Source of the DNA: Niastella sp966211305
GTDB lineage: Bacteria > Bacteroidota > Bacteroidia > Chitinophagales > Chitinophagaceae
NCBI GenBank assembly: GCA_966211305.1
Contig: CBIHPC010000178.1
Location: forward strand, 1 to 12,573
Length of the DNA: 12,573 bases
Direction of reading: 5' to 3'
The notes under the pieces were generated by a model. It was not told where the DNA came from. It saw only the letters and a program-made list of their open reading frames with translations, and ran no database searches. Of this stretch, positions 1 to 5,670 are shown one piece after another; the stretch's first letter is position 1; each line of letters starts with the position of its first letter. The position numbers were made by a program, and so were the translations under genes.

Positions 1-76
1 GTGAATCGTGAATCGTGAATCGTGAATCGTGAATCGTGAATCGTGAATCGTGAATCGTGAATCGTGAATCGTGAAT
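1..76. repeat. GTGAATC heptamer tandem array
   Basis: Ten perfect copies of the 7-mer GTGAATC followed by a six-base partial copy. The array begins at the first base of the window, so its left end is not seen. It leads into dispersed element copy A, whose right end carries the reverse complement of the same word (TTCACGATT at 193-201). The array therefore looks like an expanded left arm of that element. Slipped-strand length variation is expected for such a perfect short array, but that is inference. Confidence 0.95.
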
Positions 77-201
77 GGCCTCGCGATTGTTCAGATTTTT
101 TTACGACCTTGCAGCGCCAAAAATTCAAGCCGGTTGCCGATTGCTTATTACGAGTTCCCGGGGCAGGACTTTTCACGTTTGCCGTTTGACGTTTCACGAT
201 T
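77..201. repeat. Dispersed intergenic element, copy A
   Basis: Imperfect relative of the element at 5491-5620. Shared words in the same order are GATTTnTTTACGACnTTGC (92-110), a short AATTC/AATTG plus AGCC stretch (about 124-132), TTGCCGA (135-141), and an identical 14-mer TTTCACGTTTGCCG (171-184). The right end TTCACGATT is inverted relative to the heptamer array on the left. No ORF fits it. It is noncoding, of unknown function, and lies directly upstream of the methyltransferase gene. Confidence 0.7.
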
Positions 202-207
202 AACTTG
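178..207 (+). promoter_or_regulatory. Candidate Bacteroidota promoter for the methyltransferase
   Basis: TTTG at 178-181, a 19-nt spacer, then TAACTTG at 201-207. This approximates the Bacteroidota sigma-70 pattern TTTG-N19-TAnnTTTG with a shortened -7 box. The -33 word lies in the right arm of the dispersed element. Transcription would start almost at the ATG (215), implying a nearly leaderless mRNA. That makes the call tentative. Confidence 0.35.
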
Positions 208-214
208 CATCCCA

Positions 215-1390
215 ATGAAATATTTCTCCCATCTGAACACCGCGGTGCAGCTGTTGCAACAATACAACGGAACCCAGCCATTTGGGAGTTTTATTAAACA
301 GTTCTTCAGCCAGCATAAAAAATACGGGTCAAAAGACCGGAAGAATATTGCGCATTTATGTTATGCATTTTTCAGGCTGGGAAAAGCATTACCGCAACTA
401 CCGGCAGAAGAACGGATACTTACCGGGCTTTTTCTTTGCAGCCACGAACCCAACGAACTGCTGCAACACCTGCAACCGGAGTGGAACGATAAAGCCCGTT
501 TTTCCCTGGAAGAAAAACGTTCGGTGTTAAACCATCCCTTTAATATTCACGAGCTGTTTCCCTGGAAAAATGAACTGAGCAACGGCATCGATCACGAAGC
601 ATTATGTTCCTCTTTTCTAACCCAACCCGATCTGTTCCTGCGTCTGCGGCCGGGTAAAGAAACAACGGTAAAAAGTAAACTGCAACAGGCAGGCATCACA
701 TTCCGTGAAACCGCGCCTTCCTGCCTGGCATTACCCAATGCTTCAAAGATCGATACTATCATTGAAATTGATAAGGAAGCGGTGATTCAGGATTATAGTT
801 CGCAACGGATCGGCGAGTTGATGGAATTGATTCGGGAGGCCGCCTGCGCCGGGGCTTCGGCGCCCAAAGTCTGGGACGCCTGCGCTGCCAGCGGCGGTAA
901 ATCAATTCTGGCTTTCGATATCTTCAAAAACATACACCTCACCGTTTCGGATGTCAGAAAAACCATTCTGATAAATCTTGAAAAGCGTTTTGCAGCAGCA
1001 GGCATAAGAAAGTTCAGTTCTTTCATTGCAGACATTTCTACTTCGTTATCCGACATTCAAAATGCTACATTCGATATTATCATCACCGATGTGCCCTGCA
1101 GCGGCTCCGGTACCTGGAGCCGTACCCCCGAGCAATTGTATTATTTCGATCCGCAACAGATTAACCGGTACGGCACGCTGCAGAAAAAGATAACAGACAA
1201 TGCTGTCACATTGCTAAAACCGGGTGGTTTTCTACTGTATTGTACCTGTTCTGTATTTAAGCAGGAAAATGAAGAAGTGGTAGAACATATTCAGCAACAG
1301 CATTCGCTGCAGTTGCACCAGTCGGCACTGATGACCGGTTATAACATGAAAGCAGATACTCTGTTTGGAGCGGTATTTCAAAAACTATAA
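215..1390 (+). CDS. RsmB/NOP-family SAM-dependent RNA m5C methyltransferase
   Basis: A 391-residue protein predicted to methylate C5 of a cytosine in rRNA or tRNA using S-adenosylmethionine. The SAM-binding motif I DACAASGGKS is at residues 221-230, with Ser where many relatives have Pro. Motif IV DVPCSGSGTW (292-301) carries the release cysteine C295. Motif VI CTCS (343-346) carries the catalytic nucleophile C345. The QDYSSQ block (192-197) is also typical of the family. The N-terminal ~100 residues are helical, like the substrate-binding part of RsmB proteins. The frame stays open back to a GTG at 71, but that extension is repeat DNA and the family-like sequence begins at the ATG at 215 (MKYFSHLN). 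The exact target (for example 16S C967) cannot be read from sequence. The gene converges on the S8 protease with 8 bp between stops. Confidence 0.92.
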   Translation: MKYFSHLNTAVQLLQQYNGTQPFGSFIKQFFSQHKKYGSKDRKNIAHLCYAFFRLGKALPQLPAEERILTGLFLCSHEPNELLQHLQPEWNDKARFSLEEKRSVLNHPFNIHELFPWKNELSNGIDHEALCSSFLTQPDLFLRLRPGKETTVKSKLQQAGITFRETAPSCLALPNASKIDTIIEIDKEAVIQDYSSQRIGELMELIREAACAGASAPKVWDACAASGGKSILAFDIFKNIHLTVSDVRKTILINLEKRFAAAGIRKFSSFIADISTSLSDIQNATFDIIITDVPCSGSGTWSRTPEQLYYFDPQQINRYGTLQKKITDNAVTLLKPGGFLLYCTCSVFKQENEEVVEHIQQQHSLQLHQSALMTGYNMKADTLFGAVFQKL

Positions 1391-1398
1391 AGGCGCCA

Positions 1399-3360
1399 CT
1401 ATTTCTTCAGCACTTTGCGGGCGTACAATCTTTTGTTGCTGTTGTACACAGTTATCTCGTAAATACCGGCGTTCCAGCTTCCGGTGTATACTGTGGTGCT
1501 GTAATAACCGGCCGGTTTACCGGCCTTTTTTGTATACACTACGCGGCCCATCATATCGGTTATTTTAATACCCAAATTACCGATGGCTTCAGGCAAATTC
1601 ACCACTATCGACAACTGTTGATCGAATGGACTGGGCAATGCCATCATGGTATTATCGGGAAAACAAACGGTGTTGATGGCCTGCTGCAGGCTGGCGATCT
1701 CGAAGGTGGTATCGGCCGAGCGGTTGGTTTGTACGATCCGGTATTGGGCAGTTCCGTTACCGGCAACGCGCATGGTATCGTTGAACATATAACTGTTGGC
1801 TTTGAACGATACCGAAGAGGAATTGATGTGGCCAATGGTGGCAAAACCGCTTTCACCGGGCATTTTCTTTTGCACGGTATAGGTTGTGCTGGTATCGTCC
1901 TTGCTTTTCCAGTTTATTGACACAATACAGTTATTGAAGGAAGTACCTGCAGTTGCATATTTTTGGGTAAGCAATGTCACGGCTTTTTTGAAATCAGGAA
2001 CGCCATGTCCGAACCGGAAGTCGGGACTGTTATACCGGTCGGCGCTTTGCTGAATAACATCTATAAGCTGCATATTCGTAAATTCGGGAAATGCTTCCCA
2101 TAAACAGGCAACCAAACCGGCCAGGTTTGGGCACGCAAAGGAAGTACCACTGCCCGTTGCGGGGTTACCGGTTGATGGATTGGCAATAACCGCATTCAGC
2201 CCAACAGATACCACATTAGGTTTTAACTGTCCGGCCCCGTTGGGCCCCCAACTGCTGGTTGATGCTATATTCCGGTTTATATCAATTGAACCGATGGTGA
2301 AGGCGCTATCGGCATCTGCCGGGCAGCCAATAAATTTTCCGTCGCCGGAACTGTTCCCACTGTTGCCGCCGGCCACAACTACAAGGATTCCTTTTTTTGC
2401 CGCCATGTTGGCGGCAATGGAGACCATGGCCGTTTTACCGTTGCGTTGTGCGTAAGAATAATTAAATATGGAATTGTCGAAATCGGCATATCCCAGTGAC
2501 GAGGAGATCATATCAACACCCGCGCTATCGGCAAATTCAGTGGCTACGGCCCAGTGTTGTTCTTCAACCGGGTATTCGCTGTTGGTATCTTCCGTTTTCA
2601 ATAACCAGTAACTGGCATGCGGGGCAGAACCCACCAGCACACCCGGCCGGTTTGATGCCAGCAGGGAAAAAACACTGGCGCCATGCACGTTATCTTCATT
2701 CACACTGGCCTCATTGTTCACATAATCCCAGGTGCCCAACAACCTTCCCTGCATTCGCACACTATCAAAAACCGGGTTGGTGAGGTAATTCAGAAAGCCG
2801 GCATCGAGCACGGCAATGGTCATACCACGGCCCGAAAAACCCAGCTTATGTAAATAATCGCCGTTATGAATATGGATCTGGTTATACATGCTGCCATAGT
2901 CAAAGGCGGTAGTGCCGGTTGGCCCGTTGACATTGTTAACCGAAACCGGCCCTTCATTGGCCTGCTCGCCTGAAAGGCCATTGCTGCGGCCAATACGGGG
3001 AGCTATGGTGCCTGACCTTTTTACAAATGGCAATGCGTTGATGGTGGTTATTGCATTCGGATCGGTGGTTCTTATCAGTACCTGGTTCAACCATTTCGAA
3101 GTGCTGATGACCGTAACGTTGGGAACATTGCGAATGCTTTCTATATAGGCCGGGTTTACCGGCAGATCGGTTGAATCGATTGCCAGTTGCTGGCTTGTTC
3201 TGCGGGCTATTGATTTTGCCGATAAATAAGCCGACGGGTTCGAGAGCGTATACGGCGTTCCTTTTTTATCGGTGAACTGAACAATATAACGGCTGAACTG
3301 CGCTTGCGTTAATCCGGTAGTGGCGATCAGCAAAAGTGTCAGCGTAGTTATTCTTTTCAT
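1399..3360 (-). CDS. Secreted S8 (subtilisin-like) serine peptidase with T9SS sorting domain
   Basis: 653 residues. A signal peptide (about 1-20, ending TQAQ) is followed by a ~100-residue region that may act as a prodomain. The S8 catalytic domain spans about 155-465. Visible catalytic residues are Asp186 (VLDAGF), His226 (NVHGAS), the oxyanion Asn333 (AGGNSG) and Ser407 (GTSFACP), so the enzyme should be active. A ~100-residue beta-rich linker follows, then a C-terminal domain (about 573-653) with the T9SS type A pattern: LPSPF, ITDMMGRVV, WNAGIYEITV and a basic end. By family knowledge this tail directs outer-membrane export through T9SS and cleavage or anchoring at the surface. Its start lies 14 bp after the lipoprotein stop, so the two are probably co-transcribed. 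Substrate is unknown; extracellular protein degradation is the general expectation. Confidence 0.93.
   Translation of the reverse strand: MKRITTLTLLLIATTGLTQAQFSRYIVQFTDKKGTPYTLSNPSAYLSAKSIARRTSQQLAIDSTDLPVNPAYIESIRNVPNVTVISTSKWLNQVLIRTTDPNAITTINALPFVKRSGTIAPRIGRSNGLSGEQANEGPVSVNNVNGPTGTTAFDYGSMYNQIHIHNGDYLHKLGFSGRGMTIAVLDAGFLNYLTNPVFDSVRMQGRLLGTWDYVNNEASVNEDNVHGASVFSLLASNRPGVLVGSAPHASYWLLKTEDTNSEYPVEEQHWAVATEFADSAGVDMISSSLGYADFDNSIFNYSYAQRNGKTAMVSIAANMAAKKGILVVVAGGNSGNSSGDGKFIGCPADADSAFTIGSIDINRNIASTSSWGPNGAGQLKPNVVSVGLNAVIANPSTGNPATGSGTSFACPNLAGLVACLWEAFPEFTNMQLIDVIQQSADRYNSPDFRFGHGVPDFKKAVTLLTQKYATAGTSFNNCIVSINWKSKDDTSTTYTVQKKMPGESGFATIGHINSSSVSFKANSYMFNDTMRVAGNGTAQYRIVQTNRSADTTFEIASLQQAINTVCFPDNTMMALPSPFDQQLSIVVNLPEAIGNLGIKITDMMGRVVYTKKAGKPAGYYSTTVYTGSWNAGIYEITVYNSNKRLYARKVLKK
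1510..1531 (+). terminator. Intrinsic terminator for the methyltransferase, inside the opposing protease gene
   Basis: A perfect GC-only stem, GGCCGG (1510-1515) and CCGGCC (1520-1525) with loop TTTA, is followed by six T (1526-1531) on the plus strand. It lies ~120 bp past the methyltransferase stop, within the part of the convergent protease that encodes KKAGKPAGYY. The run of T reads as Lys codons on the other strand. No other terminator is visible in the 8-bp gap between the two genes. The structure is seen directly; its use in the cell is inference. Confidence 0.6.
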
Positions 3361-3374
3361 GGAGCAGTAGTTGG

Positions 3375-4148
3375 CTAATTATGATCTATAATAGTCAATT
3401 TCAAGCCATATCCGTGCCGGTATCCTGAAACGGATGTTGGCGGCTGGTATTCCCACATCTCAACTTCTTTATATACAAGGCCTACGCCTTTGGCATATTT
3501 TTCAATCCAATAGGTTTTGGAAGCAGGCACATTGACCTGGATGGGCAAATTGGCCGAATCGGCTATCTGCAGCACAGAGATGGTGGTATCGTACGTTTTA
3601 TTGTTAAAGGTAAGCGGCGTGTGAACATCCTGGTAAGTGTAGTCCCACTCCTGAATATCTTCATCGTTGCTGAATTCGTACAGATCCTGGTAAGGATTGT
3701 TGGGCAGGTAGCCATTGCCCCGCCAGCTGCGGCCATCCCTTACAGGGGTGGTTAGCTTAATATAGCGGAAATTGTTTTCGCTCAGTTCAATGGAATTGCC
3801 TGTAGGCACAACATTGTAGGTCATCAGGGGGAGCCAGTCGTTGTCATTGGTACTGTTAAAATCGCGCAGATAACGCACTATGCGCCAGCCAGGGCGGTTC
3901 ATACCATCGGTATAGGCTTCTTCAACAATGTCTTTTGCCTGGTACGATATAATGGTGTCTTTCTGCCCAAAATTGGTGAACCGCATAGAGTCTAGACGGT
4001 ACAGGATATATTTACCTGGTTGCAGCTGCATGTAATCGGTAACCGCATCGGAGGTAAAACCATCGTCTTTTTTATCGCAGCCGGCCAACTGAATAAGACT
4101 TACAAACAGGATACCGGCGGCGATCACAGAGATAAAACATTTCTTCAT
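3375..4148 (-). CDS. Putative lipoprotein of unknown function
   Basis: 257 residues. The N-terminus is a type II signal sequence: MKKC, a hydrophobic core, then lipobox LAGC with the lipidated cysteine at C24, followed by charged CDKKDDG. Export and anchoring in a membrane (in Bacteroidota often the outer membrane) follows from this. The rest is rich in aromatic and polar residues with many short beta-like segments (for example KYILYRLDSMRF, KTYWIEKYAKGVGLVYKEVE) and no catalytic motif I recognise. The KGVGLVYKE stretch near the C-terminus resembles a motif common in small Bacteroidota lipoproteins, but no function is attached to it. It is the first gene of a probable two-gene operon with the S8 protease, so it might be an accessory or surface partner; that is a guess from position only. 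Confidence 0.85.
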   Translation of the reverse strand: MKKCFISVIAAGILFVSLIQLAGCDKKDDGFTSDAVTDYMQLQPGKYILYRLDSMRFTNFGQKDTIISYQAKDIVEEAYTDGMNRPGWRIVRYLRDFNSTNDNDWLPLMTYNVVPTGNSIELSENNFRYIKLTTPVRDGRSWRGNGYLPNNPYQDLYEFSNDEDIQEWDYTYQDVHTPLTFNNKTYDTTISVLQIADSANLPIQVNVPASKTYWIEKYAKGVGLVYKEVEMWEYQPPTSVSGYRHGYGLKLTIIDHN

Positions 4149-4211
4149 ACAACAATTTGTAAAACAGCGACTTTGTTACAGACAACACCGGGGGTGTTTT
4201 TGTTGCTTTAT

Positions 4212-4244
4212 AAAAAAAACCGTTCCGATATATCCGGAACGGTT
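4212..4244 (-). terminator. Intrinsic terminator of mnmA
   Basis: On the minus strand AACCGTTCCG (4244-4235) pairs perfectly with CGGAACGGTT (4227-4218) across a 7-nt loop, followed by a run of T (the A-tract 4212-4219 on the plus strand). It lies 46 bp after the mnmA stop and upstream of the lipoprotein gene, separating the two units. A second small stem, GCCTGA/TCAGGC with loop AAA (4272-4286), sits between the stop codon and this terminator. Confidence 0.88.
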
Positions 4245-4289
4245 GGTAACGTTGATAAACAACTATTTATTGCCTGAAAATCAGGCTTA

Positions 4290-5384
4290 TTATCCGCGCT
4301 GGATCACCCCGCCGCCAATTACATCATCCCCCTCGTAGAACACCGCGCTTTGTCCGGGCGCAATGCCTTTGGCATAATGCGAGAACTGTACATGCACGCC
4401 ACTGGGATGGTTAGTCAAACTGGCCAATGCGCCCTTATCTTTATACCGGATCTTTGTAATGGCTTCGGTTCCATCGGTTATACCGTCGTATTTGATCCAG
4501 TTGATCTTGCTTACCACCATTTCCTGTCGGTTGAGATCATCTTCTTCGCCCAGCATTACCGTATTGGTTTCGGGAATGATATTGGTAACATACACCGGTT
4601 TGCCAAAGGTGATATCCAACCCTTTACGCTGGCCGATGGTGTAGAAAGGATACCCTTTATGTTTTCCCAGCACTTTACCTGTTTTATCTACAAAGAAGCC
4701 GCCGGTAACTTTTTCCTCCAGCCCGTCAACCCTTCTTTTCAGAAACCCGCGATAATCGTTATCGGGCACAAAACAGATCTCATAGCTTTCGCTCTTTTTT
4801 GCCAGTTCGGGGTACCCATAGTCAAGCGCCATCTGGCGGATGGCCGTTTTATGATAGGTTCCCAGCGGCAACAGGGTGCGGCTCAGCAGGTCCTGCTGCA
4901 GGCCCCAAAGCACATAGCTCTGGTCTTTGGTTTCATCAACGCCTTTGCTGAGGTAATAACGGCCGTTTGCATGCTGGTGCACATTGGCATAATGGCCGGT
5001 AGCGATAAATTCGCAGCCCAGCGCATCGGCCCGTTTCAGCAGCGCCCGCCATTTGATATGTGTATTACACATTACGCAGGGATTGGGCGTTCGGCCGGCC
5101 AGGTATTCTTCGACAAAGTTCTCGATCACAAAATCGCCGAATTCGTCGCGAATATCCAGAATATAGTGCGGGAACCCGTGCTGTACCGCTGCCATACGGG
5201 CATCGTTGAAAGAGTCGATATTACAACAGCCGGTTTCCTTTTTACTGCCGCCGCTGGCTGCATAGTCCCATGTTTTCATGGTAATACCCACCACTTCATA
5301 TCCCTGATCGTTGAGCATCAGGGCCGTAACGGTACTATCGATACCGCCGCTCATTGCCACTAAAACTTTTCCTTTCCGGCTCAT
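4290..5384 (-). CDS. mnmA: tRNA-specific 2-thiouridylase MnmA
   Basis: 364 residues, the usual length. MnmA (TrmU) uses ATP and relayed sulfur to make 2-thiouridine at wobble U34 of tRNA Lys, Glu and Gln, in the cytoplasm. The PP-loop nucleotide-binding motif MSGGIDS is at residues 11-17. NPCVMCN (101-107) holds the nucleophilic cysteine, C106 by analogy with E. coli C102. YEICFVPD (201-208) holds the second, persulfide-carrying cysteine C204. TGHYANV, KDQSYVLWGL and YTIGQRKGL are further family signatures, and the C-terminal beta-barrel ends with APGQSAVFYEGD and GGGVI. TGCCNIDSFNDA (51-62) has an extra cysteine pair. The start at 5384 puts the PP-loop at the expected distance. The gene has its own terminator and a -7 box, so it is probably monocistronic. 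Confidence 0.97.
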   Translation of the reverse strand: MSRKGKVLVAMSGGIDSTVTALMLNDQGYEVVGITMKTWDYAASGGSKKETGCCNIDSFNDARMAAVQHGFPHYILDIRDEFGDFVIENFVEEYLAGRTPNPCVMCNTHIKWRALLKRADALGCEFIATGHYANVHQHANGRYYLSKGVDETKDQSYVLWGLQQDLLSRTLLPLGTYHKTAIRQMALDYGYPELAKKSESYEICFVPDNDYRGFLKRRVDGLEEKVTGGFFVDKTGKVLGKHKGYPFYTIGQRKGLDITFGKPVYVTNIIPETNTVMLGEEDDLNRQEMVVSKINWIKYDGITDGTEAITKIRYKDKGALASLTNHPSGVHVQFSHYAKGIAPGQSAVFYEGDDVIGGGVIQRG

Positions 5385-5404
5385 ATCCTTAAAAAATTAG
5401 CGTG

Positions 5405-5412
5405 CAAAGATA
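5405..5412 (-). promoter_or_regulatory. -7 promoter box of mnmA
   Basis: Minus-strand TATCTTTG followed by CA is an exact match to the Bacteroidota -7 consensus TAnnTTTG and lies 20 bp before the mnmA ATG. A TTTG occurs upstream but only 12 nt away, so the usual -33 spacing (about 19) is not met. The -7 box is convincing; the -33 is not identified. AAGGAT directly abuts the ATG and is too close to be a standard ribosome binding site. Confidence 0.6.
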
Positions 5413-5490
5413 CGATTAATGGGGCAAAGAGGGGGTTTATGCTCATGAGGTATACAGGGCACACCTAAAACATTGTAGTTCATCTTGAAA

Positions 5491-5620
5491 CGGCAAACGT
5501 GAAACGTGAAAGGGCTCGTGAAATTTGGGATTTATTTACGACTTTGCGCTGCTCGAATTGCGAGCCAATTGCCGACGCCGCACTGAGGCTTGCCGTTTCA
5601 CGTTTGCCGATTGCCGTCCG
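5491..5620. repeat. Dispersed intergenic element, copy B, with 16-bp inverted ends
   Basis: CGGCAAACGTGAAACG at 5491-5506 is the perfect reverse complement of 5594-5609, giving a 119-bp unit with inverted ends. The left arm contains a duplicated 7-mer ACGTGAA (5497-5510). The core has GATTTATTTACGACTTTGC (5529-5547), shared with copy A at 92-110, and a 5-bp stem hairpin GCTCG/CGAGC around AATTG (5551-5565). There is no coding frame and no transposase, so it is a noncoding repeat. It lies in the divergent gap between mnmA and the carboxypeptidase gene. Confidence 0.8.
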
Positions 5621-5635
5621 TTTGTATTATCTTTC
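5603..5635 (+). promoter_or_regulatory. Candidate promoter of the M14 peptidase
   Basis: TTTG at 5603-5606, a 21-nt spacer, then TATCTTTC at 5628-5635, one base from the Bacteroidota -7 consensus TAnnTTTG. The -33 word is inside the right inverted arm of element copy B. Predicted transcription would start near 5641, giving a leader of about 30 nt before the ATG at 5671. Confidence 0.45.
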
Positions 5636-5670
5636 CTGTTAACTCTTAACAACCAAACTTAAGCGTCATC

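Noticed and set aside
71..214. N-terminal extension of the methyltransferase from a GTG at 71.
   Set aside because: The extension is translated repeat DNA, and family-like sequence begins at the ATG at 215.
4184..4200. Hairpin AACACC/GGTGTT with a T-rich tail on the plus strand.
   Set aside because: No plus-strand gene ends nearby, the stem is only 6 bp and the T run is interrupted; it lies in the lipoprotein leader and I cannot assign it a role.
4350..5363. A 337-codon open frame on the plus strand opposite mnmA.
   Set aside because: It lies entirely over mnmA, whose catalytic motifs are unmistakable. Its translation has no recognisable motif and is Phe/His/Ile-rich in the way of antisense shadow frames.
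5491..5620. Insertion sequence or transposon at the inverted repeats.
   Set aside because: The unit is only ~119 bp with no transposase and no clear target-site duplication; at most it is a nonautonomous element.
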